From the NCBI GenBank assembly GCA_003510345.1, contig DOMW01000045.1:1-5458 (forward strand): DNA of 5,458 bases. Reading direction: 5' to 3'. The position numbers and the translations under genes were made by a program. This stretch comes from Clostridiales bacterium (lineage in GTDB: Bacteria; Bacillota; Clostridia; Christensenellales; Christensenellaceae). Positions within the stretch are counted from its first letter, which is position 1; each line of letters begins with the position of its first letter. The notes under the pieces were generated by a model that worked only from the letters and a program-made list of their open reading frames with translations, did not search any database and was not told where the DNA came from. Of the stretch, positions 1-5,234 are shown in pieces.

Positions 1-463
1 TTCTAAAAACTCCCTTAAAAGCGTGAGGCTCGCTGGAAGCAGTCTTTAAAGCAAGGATTCTCAAGAAGAATGGAGCGCGACCACGCCACGATTGGCGATG
101 CAGGGAGCGCGACATTCGCTGAACGCGAGGTGAGCAAGTCGCTGCCCTATGCAACGCGGCGAGCCCGCAGTGAAGCGGGAAGCGAGTCCTTGAGCCGCCG
201 GAGGCATTTTATTCATCACGCAGTGATACCTTGACCACAGAGGAATACCTTATAGCTTTTGATAGATATCTCTCTCATTCTTGCATACCGATTCATATCT
301 TGGAGGTTTTTGGCAACTAAAAAAACCTCCAAAACGATTCCTTCTTGAGAAACTATTTGTTATTTTATTCTTCCCATCTTACATACATTCCAAGGCCGCC
401 GAATATTTCTAAAGCGATTCCCACTATATCCGGCTCATCCCTAAATTGTTCTTATATTGCCGC
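1..463. other. Intergenic region with a GC-rich repeat-like block, no convincing gene
   Basis: No credible gene is visible here. Roughly 60-215 is GC-rich. It contains the 9-mer GGAGCGCGA twice (72-80 and 104-112) and a small hairpin (CCCGC at 164-168 pairing with GCGGG at 175-179). From about 215 to 463 the sequence is AT-rich. A minus-strand frame is open from 208 to the left edge (69 codons, one internal ATG at 115-113), but its Arg/Ser/Ala-rich translation has no recognisable domain and no good ribosome binding site, so I do not call it. The abrupt change of composition resembles an interspersed intergenic repeat or a decayed insertion, which is inference. The block lies downstream of the minus-strand SRAP gene. 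Confidence 0.5.
300..332. repeat. Perfect 12-bp inverted repeat, possible transcription end
   Basis: The arms TTGGAGGTTTTT (300-311) and AAAAACCTCCAA (321-332) are perfectly complementary around a 9-base loop. It lies about 130 bp past the stop of the SRAP gene, so it could end that transcript. Neither strand has a T-run directly after the stem, so it is not a textbook intrinsic terminator. It could also be an mRNA-stabilising hairpin or an operator. The inverted repeat is certain; its role is not. Confidence 0.6.
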
Positions 464-1048
464 TCACTTTGAATTAAGCGGAAAATTCTCCTTATCATTG
501 CACACCAGCATCCCCACCACCGTCTTCGGGACACGCCCCAAAAACGCCGCATATTCCTTGCCAAAAAGCCATTCGTCCACTTCGTCCGCGTCAAGCGTCA
601 CCGGCATCCTGCTGTGATACAACGCCACCGAATCATTTGCCACAGTCGTCAATATCGCAAAGTATTCCTTTTCGTAAAATGTACCGTACACACCCGCGAG
701 GTACAGCACCCCATACGGCCGGTCGTGAAAAATGTATTTGTCTTTCTTCTTGCTGCCGCCCGTGTCCTTCCACTCAAAGAAGCCGGACGTAGGCACGGCG
801 GCCCGCCTTTCATACAGCGCTTCACGGAATAACTGCTGTTCCGCCGCCGTCTCCGCGGGCGCGTTAAAAAGCACGCCCTGCTCGTCCCGCCGCGGAAAGC
901 CCCACAGCATCAACCGGGGGCTTTTTCCGTGCGCCGCAACCACCGGCGCGGGCTGCGTGGGGAATATCTCCGGCCCCACTTCCCCCACACCGCGCAAAAG
1001 CGTTTTCATTTCATCGTCGTTCCGGTCGATACGGTAACGTCCGCACAT
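464..1048 (-). CDS. SRAP-domain (YedK/HMCES family) abasic-site processing protein
   Basis: Members of this family form a thiazolidine DNA-protein crosslink through Cys2 to abasic sites in single-stranded DNA, shielding them at replication forks. The 194-residue protein has the required start Met-Cys-Gly-Arg-Tyr, so Cys2 is exposed after Met removal. This start (ATG at 1048-1046), with GAGGAAGG seven bases upstream, is preferred over one 13 codons earlier. Other family marks are W49-G50, the N62-to-T67 stretch, F90-F91-E92-W93 (catalytic-type Glu), and H145-S-R147-M-P149 (active-site His). The family normally reads Asn-Ala-Arg-x-Glu-Thr at 62-67; here residue 64 is Pro, removing an Arg associated with DNA contact in characterised members. 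Length is near the usual size for bacterial versions. It follows the Gfo/Idh gene by 48 bp and is probably cotranscribed. The family call is firm; activity of this variant is uncertain. Confidence 0.93.
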   Translation of the reverse strand: MCGRYRIDRNDDEMKTLLRGVGEVGPEIFPTQPAPVVAAHGKSPRLMLWGFPRRDEQGVLFNAPAETAAEQQLFREALYERRAAVPTSGFFEWKDTGGSKKKDKYIFHDRPYGVLYLAGVYGTFYEKEYFAILTTVANDSVALYHSRMPVTLDADEVDEWLFGKEYAAFLGRVPKTVVGMLVCNDKENFPLNSK

Positions 1049-1096
1049 GATCGATCCTTCCTCACAGCGCCCGTGGCTCGTATCCAAGCCACCTCG

Positions 1097-2203
1097 CTAA
1101 AACTTCGGAATATAGATCCTCTCTCCGCCCTTCATGCACGATTCATGCCCGCAAATACCCGCCGCCGTAATGTTGGCGGAAACCAAATCGTTCAGCGCGG
1201 GTTCCCTGTCCTCTACGATCGCGCTGACAAACTCATGCACAAGATGCGGGTGCGACCCGCCGTGTCCCGCGCCCTGTATAAACGATGGGTTGTCCTTGTC
1301 GATCACCTGCTCCCGCTTGGTAAACATTTTCAGCTCTTCTATCAGCATATCGTCCGTATCCGGCACACGAAAACGCCGCGCGCTCTCGCCGCCCTCAAAA
1401 AGCACTTGCCCTTCATCCTCTATCTGGTCCCACTCAAACGCCAGCTTTGTGCCATACACGTCAAAGCTCTCGCGGTATTGGCGCACCGTCTCATAAAGCG
1501 ACCGCGTCGCCTCCGCTACCACGTCGCTGTCCTTCAGCTTTATCGTCACCGTCTCCACCGCAAACGGCGAATCATACCGCTTCGCCAAGTCATCCGCGAT
1601 TCTCCCCGAACCATGCCCCACCACATATTCCGCCTGCGTGTTGTTGATCATGAGCAGCGGCGATATCGCGTGCGTGCCATACAGCATGGGCGGAAGCCCC
1701 AGCCAGTATTCCGGCCAGCCCTCAAGGCCCATGTCCTGCATGTGCGACCCGCGCACAAACTGTATCCTGCCGAATTTGCCCTCATCCATCAGCTTTTTCA
1801 CATAAAGATATTCGCGCGTGTATACGGCCGTCTCCATCATCATGTAGTACTTGCCGCTCTTCGCTTTCGCTTCGCAAATGTTGTGCAAATCCTCTATCGT
1901 CACCCCCATTGGCACGGTACACGCCGCGTGTTTTCCCGCGCGCAGCGCGTAAAGCACCTGTTCCACATGGTCAAACACAGGCGAGATCACATGAATGGCG
2001 TCCAACTCATCCGAGTCCGCTATCGCCTTGTAATCGGAAAACCGCAGATTCTCCGGAATCCCCAGTTCCTCGCCGTTTTGCCTGAGTTCCTCCGCGTTCC
2101 TTTGGCAGATAGCCACTTTGCCCACATTCGGGTGGTTCTGGTATATCCGCACAAATTCCTTGCCAAACTTCATCCCGATAATTCCAACATTAATCTTTTC
2201 CAT
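1097..2203 (-). CDS. Gfo/Idh/MocA family oxidoreductase, atypical catalytic motif
   Basis: This is a 368-residue cytoplasmic protein with an N-terminal Rossmann nucleotide-binding fold (V6-G-I-I-G10 after the first strand) and a C-terminal alpha/beta domain of the Gfo/Idh/MocA type. Such enzymes use NAD(P) to oxidise or reduce sugars, cyclitols and related compounds. Other marks are the Y120-to-E131 stretch (YMMMETAVYTRE), a Gly-Thr-His-Ala segment near residue 180, and a Gly-His-Gly-Gly-Ser-His-Pro-His segment in the C-terminal third. The usual Glu-Lys-Pro motif is T96-V97-P98, so the lysine that normally takes part in catalysis is absent. The start at 2203 is chosen because AAGGAG (2215-2210) lies six bases upstream; an ATG five codons earlier overlaps that site. 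The SRAP gene follows after 48 bp. The substrate cannot be named. Confidence 0.9.
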   Translation of the reverse strand: MEKINVGIIGMKFGKEFVRIYQNHPNVGKVAICQRNAEELRQNGEELGIPENLRFSDYKAIADSDELDAIHVISPVFDHVEQVLYALRAGKHAACTVPMGVTIEDLHNICEAKAKSGKYYMMMETAVYTREYLYVKKLMDEGKFGRIQFVRGSHMQDMGLEGWPEYWLGLPPMLYGTHAISPLLMINNTQAEYVVGHGSGRIADDLAKRYDSPFAVETVTIKLKDSDVVAEATRSLYETVRQYRESFDVYGTKLAFEWDQIEDEGQVLFEGGESARRFRVPDTDDMLIEELKMFTKREQVIDKDNPSFIQGAGHGGSHPHLVHEFVSAIVEDREPALNDLVSANITAAGICGHESCMKGGERIYIPKF

Positions 2204-2209
2204 AGCACA

Positions 2210-2215
2210 CTCCTT
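2210..2215 (-). promoter_or_regulatory. Ribosome binding site that fixes the Gfo/Idh start
   Basis: AAGGAG lies six bases before the ATG at 2203. It overlaps the codons after the alternative ATG at 2218, which itself has only AT-rich sequence upstream. This favours the shorter protein. Confidence 0.8.
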
Positions 2216-2230
2216 CATTATTTCTATATT

Positions 2231-2252
2231 TTATACTACTACCTTATACTAC
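2231..2252. repeat. Tandem 9-bp direct repeat next to the Gfo/Idh start
   Basis: TTATACTAC occurs at 2231-2239 and again at 2244-2252, a 13-bp period. It overlaps the TATAAA-like -10 candidate for the Gfo/Idh gene. It could be a regulator site or simply two overlapping -10-like elements. Confidence 0.45.
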
Positions 2253-2442
2253 ATACGTCGTTGCGCCGGGCGCCCCTCTACTTCCTCTATTTTTCCCGGT
2301 CGGCGTGCGGGCGGGCGGTGAAGAATGGATTAGAAAAATGTACCTTTCTATTTGTGAATTGGTTCTATCATGAGGGAACATTTTTTCTCATAGCGGAAGT
2401 GCCCTTCCTGCTTTATCCTTGACGGAGCGCCTGATGAACCAC

Positions 2443-2454
2443 CCACGCGCGTGG
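2443..2454. repeat. Perfect 12-bp palindrome
   Basis: CCACGCGCGTGG is its own reverse complement. It lies in the non-coding gap, 17 bp from the larger hairpin at 2472-2498. Confidence 0.6.
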
Positions 2455-2471
2455 CGACCGGCTCACCCTCA

Positions 2472-2498
2472 CCTTTCCCGCGCGCAGCGCGGGAAAGG
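2472..2498. repeat. Strong GC-rich hairpin (12-bp stem, 3-base loop)
   Basis: CCTTTCCCGCGC (2472-2483) and GCGCGGGAAAGG (2487-2498) pair perfectly around the loop GCA. It lies 80 bp past the stop of the VOC gene. No T-run follows on either strand, so it is not a standard intrinsic terminator. It may protect the 3' end of the upstream mRNA or be a REP-like intergenic repeat. Confidence 0.65.
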
Positions 2499-2578
2499 AT
2501 GAACCCAGCAACATAAGAAGTCTGTACCGCCCGGCGAACCAATCTCCACTCCCTTCCTACGATTACACGTACACGCGG

Positions 2579-3007
2579 TTACCGCAGTGCAAAATCCGGG
2601 CTGTCAAAAACATGCTTCCCATCACACAGGCAAAACGGGTGCCCTGCCGGGTCGGTCATCACCGTCCAATCATCGGAAAACTGCTCTTTCGCAACCGCCG
2701 CCCCACACTCCACCGCATACCGTACCGCGCTTTTTACATCATTCACGGCAAAATCGAGGTGCGCCATTTGTTGTTGTTTTTCCGGCTTCTCCGGCCACAC
2801 CGGCGGCACATACGCGGAATTCCGCTGGAATGTGATCCCTGGGTATGACCCCAAGCCCGCACCCGGCGGCGCGATAACCACATATTCCTCATCCGGGATC
2901 GGCACGATCTCCCAATGAAGCAGCGCCGCGTAAAACTTCGCCAATTCGCGCGGCTCCCTGCAATCCAACGTCACCGAATACATCCTGATCTTCAATCCAT
3001 CCTCCAT
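2579..3007 (-). CDS. VOC superfamily (glyoxalase-like domain) protein
   Basis: This is a 142-residue protein with the paired beta-alpha-beta-beta-beta layout of the vicinal oxygen chelate fold. The first module opens with V12-T-L-D-C and continues with L22-A-x-F-Y26 and L29-L-x-W32. The second opens with M81-A-H83-L-D85-F and closes with D119-P-A-G-H123-P-F-C126. This pattern best matches the Glyoxalase_6-type group, whose members are mostly uncharacterised; some VOC proteins act on aldehydes or give antibiotic resistance. H83 could be a metal ligand, but I cannot assign the full set of ligands. The ATG at 3007 has GAGGAGGG five bases upstream, better than a TTG five codons earlier. Only 11 bp separate it from the CoA-transferase stop, so the two are cotranscribed and probably translationally coupled. 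Confidence 0.85.
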   Translation of the reverse strand: MEDGLKIRMYSVTLDCREPRELAKFYAALLHWEIVPIPDEEYVVIAPPGAGLGSYPGITFQRNSAYVPPVWPEKPEKQQQMAHLDFAVNDVKSAVRYAVECGAAVAKEQFSDDWTVMTDPAGHPFCLCDGKHVFDSPDFALR

Positions 3008-3012
3008 ACTAT

Positions 3013-3020
3013 CCCTCCTC
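3013..3020 (-). promoter_or_regulatory. Ribosome binding site of the VOC gene, overlapping the upstream stop codon
   Basis: GAGGAGGG overlaps the TGA stop (3021-3019) of the CoA-transferase gene and lies five bases before the VOC start. It decides the start at 3007 and suggests coupled translation. Confidence 0.8.
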
Positions 3021-4305
3021 AAAACTTCATCCTATGCCTCTTCTCCCACTCCTCTATCAACGCATCCCGAAAATCCGGGTGCGCGATCCCAATCAACTCC
3101 CGCCCGCGCTCGCGCGCCGTCTTGCCTTTTAGGTTCGCAATACCATATTCCGTCGCCACATAACTCACATCCGTGCGCAGGCTCGTGACCGTGCCGCCAT
3201 ACTGCAACGCAGCCACGATCTTGCTCGTCTTGCCGTCCTTTGTGGTGCTGGGCATCGCAATGATCGCCCGCCCCCCTTTGGAAAGCGCCGCCCCGCGAAT
3301 GAAATCCACCTGCCCCCCTGTCGAGCTGATTTGCCGCAGCCCCGCGCTCTCCGCGCACACCTGCCCGGTAAGGTCTATCTCGATGCACGAATTGATGGAT
3401 ACCAGGTTGTCGTTTTGCCCGATCACATAAGGGTCGTTCGTATAATCCGCCGGCGCCATAAAAACCGCCGGGTTGTCGTCCACAAAATCATACAGCTTCC
3501 TGCTTCCCATCAAAAACGTCGCGACATATTTGCCGCGCATATAGTTTTTGCGCCTGTTTGTGATCACGCCCGCCCGCGCAAGCTCCGCCACACCGTCCGA
3601 AAACATCTCGCTGTGTATGCCGAGGTCGTTTTTGTCCATAAGCGAGGCAAGCACCGCGTCCGGCAGGGAACCGATCCCCAGTTGCAGCGTATCCCCATCC
3701 CTGACAAGCCGCGCGCAGTTTTGGCCAATCTTTCTGTCCACTTCCGAAAGCGCCGCCCGCTTAAGCTCGATCATCGGCTCATCATATTCCACAAGGTAAT
3801 CTACCTCGGAAACATGCAAAAAGCTTTGCCCGTGTGTGCGCGGGCAGTTTTTGTTCACCTGCGCGACCACCGTTTTAGCGCAATGCGCCGCCGCGTATGT
3901 GTAATCCACCGAAACGCCCAGGCTCATCCATCCGTGCGCGTCCGGCGGGCTCACCTGGACGAGCGCCACATCCGTTTCCACATAATTTTCCCAAAACAGC
4001 TCGGGAATGCGTGAAAAATGCACCGGAATAAAATCCGCGCGCCCCTCCGCGATCGCCTTTCTGGAGTTGCCGCCCACAAAGAGCGAACAGTGGCGGAACG
4101 TACCACTCGCCTCCTCCGTCGTGTAAAACCCCTCGCCCATATCCACCATATGCGTCGTACGTATGTCTTTCAGTTCCCCGTTGCGTGCGCACAGCGCCCG
4201 GACCAAATGCTGCGGTTCGCAGCACGCGTGCCCGATCGCGACGGTATCGCCATCCTTAACCACCGAAAGCGCGGTCTGCGCATCCACTTTTTTTGCTTGC
4301 TTCAT
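3019..4305 (-). CDS. Acetyl-CoA hydrolase/CoA-transferase family protein, 4-hydroxybutyrate CoA-transferase-like
   Basis: The 428-residue protein belongs to the family I CoA-transferase/acetyl-CoA hydrolase group, which moves CoA between acyl-CoA and a free carboxylic acid through a glutamyl-CoA thioester. Both halves are present and the length fits. Visible marks are G210-I-G-S-L-P-D-A-V218, G229-I-H-S-E233-M-x-S-D-G238 with E233 as the expected catalytic glutamate, G330-Q-V-D-F-I-R-G (CoA-binding region), G344-G-R-A-I-I-A-M-P-S, and a C-terminal V383-A-T-E-Y-G-I-A with an I-A-H-P-D-F element near 407-412. The wording of these motifs is closest to 4-hydroxybutyrate CoA-transferase (AbfT type); butyrate- or propionate-specific activity is possible. 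No 4-hydroxybutyrate pathway partner is in the window, so the substrate is inference. AGGAG lies 11 bases before the ATG. It is the first gene of a minus-strand operon with the VOC gene. Confidence 0.92.
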   Translation of the reverse strand: MKQAKKVDAQTALSVVKDGDTVAIGHACCEPQHLVRALCARNGELKDIRTTHMVDMGEGFYTTEEASGTFRHCSLFVGGNSRKAIAEGRADFIPVHFSRIPELFWENYVETDVALVQVSPPDAHGWMSLGVSVDYTYAAAHCAKTVVAQVNKNCPRTHGQSFLHVSEVDYLVEYDEPMIELKRAALSEVDRKIGQNCARLVRDGDTLQLGIGSLPDAVLASLMDKNDLGIHSEMFSDGVAELARAGVITNRRKNYMRGKYVATFLMGSRKLYDFVDDNPAVFMAPADYTNDPYVIGQNDNLVSINSCIEIDLTGQVCAESAGLRQISSTGGQVDFIRGAALSKGGRAIIAMPSTTKDGKTSKIVAALQYGGTVTSLRTDVSYVATEYGIANLKGKTARERGRELIGIAHPDFRDALIEEWEKRHRMKF

Positions 4306-4340
4306 CGCTGCCTTTTCTCCTCATCTGTCCTGTATTTTCC

Positions 4341-4369
4341 ATTATATCCACCACCGCCCCATTTGACAA
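4341..4369 (-). promoter_or_regulatory. Sigma-A-type promoter of the CoA-transferase operon
   Basis: On the minus strand TTGTCA (4369-4364) is followed after exactly 17 bases by a perfect TATAAT (4346-4341). Transcription would begin near 4334, leaving a leader of about 28 bases before the ATG at 4305. Its -35 box overlaps that of the opposite promoter. Confidence 0.85.
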
Positions 4370-4391
4370 CCGCATGAAACTCTGCTATGCT
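4363..4391 (+). promoter_or_regulatory. Sigma-A-type promoter of the thiamine uptake operon
   Basis: A perfect TTGACA (4363-4368) is followed after 17 bases by TATGCT (4386-4391). Transcription would begin near 4398, just before the TPP riboswitch core. The -35 box shares bases 4364-4368 with the -35 box of the divergent CoA-transferase promoter. Confidence 0.85.
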
Positions 4392-4403
4392 TTTTCATAA
4401 TAA

Positions 4404-4484
4404 CGGGGAGTCGCGCACGCGGCTGAGAGTAGGCGAAAGCCTTTACCCATGGAACCTGATCCGGTTCATACCGGCGGAGGGAGC
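4404..4484 (+). promoter_or_regulatory. TPP riboswitch (THI element)
   Basis: The conserved core of the thiamine pyrophosphate riboswitch is complete. GGGG (4405-4408) and ACCC (4445-4448) form P2. A short P3 pairs 4410-4414 with 4419-4423, and the pyrimidine-sensing CTGAGA follows at 4423-4428. An optional stem with a GAAA loop (4432-4440) comes next. GAACCTGAT (4452-4460) leads into P5 (CCGG 4461-4464 with CCGG 4471-4474), and the 3' strand is GCGGAGGGA (4474-4482). The P1 helix is short and not clear from the sequence. It precedes ykoE and a THI5-domain gene, and in this setting bound TPP normally lowers expression. Confidence 0.97.
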
Positions 4485-4522
4485 ATATCTGGCACGTTTT
4501 TGTGTTTGTTTGGCTCTTTTCG
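4475..4522 (+). promoter_or_regulatory. Predicted antiterminator helix of the TPP riboswitch
   Basis: CGGAGGGAGC (4475-4484), part of the riboswitch 3' strand, can pair with GCTCTTTTCG (4513-4522), the left arm of the terminator, in ten continuous pairs including three G-U pairs. This helix excludes both the folded aptamer and the terminator, which is the expected on-state without TPP. It was derived by hand, without energy calculation. Confidence 0.55.
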
Positions 4523-4541
4523 GTCGCGGAAAGAGTTTTTT
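4514..4541 (+). terminator. Intrinsic terminator of the riboswitch expression platform
   Basis: CTCTTTTC (4514-4521) pairs with GGAAAGAG (4528-4535), eight pairs with one G-U, around the loop GGTCGC, and TTTTTT follows at 4536-4541. It lies 30 bases past the aptamer and 60 bases before ykoE, so it should stop transcription when TPP is bound. Confidence 0.9.
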
Positions 4542-4570
4542 GTTTATTGTTTATCCGGGTATCCATGCGC

Positions 4571-4594
4571 CCGTAACGTTCATTTTACGGAGGG
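4571..4594 (+). promoter_or_regulatory. Hairpin touching the ykoE ribosome binding site
   Basis: CCGTAA (4571-4576) pairs with TTACGG (4585-4590) around an 8-base loop. The ribosome binding site GGAGGG (4589-4594) starts inside the right arm and lies seven bases before the ATG at 4602, fixing that start. The hairpin covers only the first two bases of the site, so any effect on translation would be mild. Confidence 0.5.
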
Positions 4595-4601
4595 AACAAC
4601 T

Positions 4602-5219
4602 ATGCGGAAAAAATCATTCAAATGGCAGCTCAAGGACATCATCATGGTGGCGGTCTTAGGCCTCGTTTTCGCGGTCGTCTATCTCGCCATACTCTACGCG
4701 GGCGTGGGCGTCACAGCCGCGCTCACGCCGTTCGGCCTCGCGCCGTTCGGCTACGAGATTTTTTACGGTATCTGGTTCATGGGCGCAACGCTCGCCGGGT
4801 TCATCATCCAAAAACCGGGCGTGGCCGTCGTCACGGAGTTCCTCGCGGCATTCCTGGAATTTTGCATGGGCAACATGGGCGGCCCGCTCGTGCTCATCTC
4901 CGGGCTGGTGCAGGGCGCGGGCAGTGAAGTGGGCTTCGCGCTGTTCCGTTACAGGAAGTACAACATGGCAAGCATGTGCGTCTCGGGCCTCATGGCGGCA
5001 GTGTTCAGTTTCGCGTGGGGTTTCGTACAAAACGCCTACGCGGCCATTACGCCGGGGATGCTCGCCGCTATGCTGGCGGTGCGCGTCGCCTCCGCCCTCT
5101 TGTTCGCGGGCGTCATAAGCAAGCTCGCCGGCCAGGGCCTCGCAAAAACTGGCGTATTAAAAAGCTACGCTTTAGGGCAGCAATACGGCACGGCGCAGGT
5201 CATGCCGGAAGACGACTAA
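4602..5219 (+). CDS. ykoE: YkoE family ECF-type membrane transport component for thiamine/hydroxymethylpyrimidine
   Basis: YkoE proteins are the membrane substrate-specific (S-like) component of the YkoEDC ABC transporter, which takes up thiamine or its hydroxymethylpyrimidine precursor. The 205-residue protein is strongly hydrophobic, with likely membrane segments near 12-33, 50-69, 73-88, 94-115, 122-145 and 151-172. A short basic N-terminus (MRKKSFKWQLKD) precedes the first. The central G93-P-L-V-L-I-S-G-L-V-Q103-G-A-G-S-E108 followed by F111-A-L-F-R-Y-R is the family's signature region. A longer in-frame version starting inside the riboswitch is rejected: ATG 4602 has GGAGGG seven bases upstream and the family's usual N-terminus. 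It is the first gene after the TPP riboswitch and is followed by a THI5-domain gene after 15 bp. The partner ATPase and transmembrane genes would lie beyond the window. Confidence 0.93.
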   Translation: MRKKSFKWQLKDIIMVAVLGLVFAVVYLAILYAGVGVTAALTPFGLAPFGYEIFYGIWFMGATLAGFIIQKPGVAVVTEFLAAFLEFCMGNMGGPLVLISGLVQGAGSEVGFALFRYRKYNMASMCVSGLMAAVFSFAWGFVQNAYAAITPGMLAAMLAVRVASALLFAGVISKLAGQGLAKTGVLKSYALGQQYGTAQVMPEDD

Positions 5220-5234
5220 GAAGGAGTACAGCAA

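Larger units (their letters stand above)
2204..2578. other. 375-bp intergenic gap with palindromes, no convincing gene
   Basis: This gap separates the VOC gene from the Gfo/Idh gene on the minus strand. Its right part (about 2400-2560) is GC-rich with two perfect palindromic elements and two copies of GATGAACC (2433-2440 and 2498-2505) around the larger one. Its left part is AT-rich near the Gfo/Idh start and presumably carries that gene's promoter. A TATAAA-like -10 reads on the minus strand at 2235-2230, but I found no fitting -35. A 64-codon minus-strand frame (2348-2542) has no recognisable domain and runs through both palindromes, so it is not called. Confidence 0.5.

Noticed and set aside
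345..617. 90-codon plus-strand frame at the left side
   Set aside because: It overlaps the 3' end of the SRAP gene in antisense, has a Ser/Thr/Pro-rich translation and no family resemblance.
929..2422. Long plus-strand open frame of 497 codons
   Set aside because: It lies antisense to the Gfo/Idh gene and part of the SRAP gene, is rich in Arg and His, has no recognisable domain and no ribosome binding site. It is a codon-bias shadow.
2472..2498. Intrinsic terminator for the VOC operon
   Set aside because: The stem is strong but no T-run follows on the minus strand, so it is listed as a hairpin only.
2348..2542. 64-codon minus-strand frame in the intergenic gap
   Set aside because: No domain, no good ribosome binding site, and it runs through two perfect palindromes.
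3331..4014. Plus-strand open frame of 227 codons
   Set aside because: It is antisense to the CoA-transferase gene, with Arg/His-rich low-information translation and no domain.
4449..4601. In-frame N-terminal extension of ykoE starting inside the riboswitch
   Set aside because: The extension would translate the aptamer and the terminator. The ATG at 4602 has its own strong ribosome binding site and matches the family's N-terminus.
4656..5030. Minus-strand open frame of 124 codons
   Set aside because: It is antisense to ykoE, with a charged low-complexity translation that mirrors the hydrophobic codons of the real gene.
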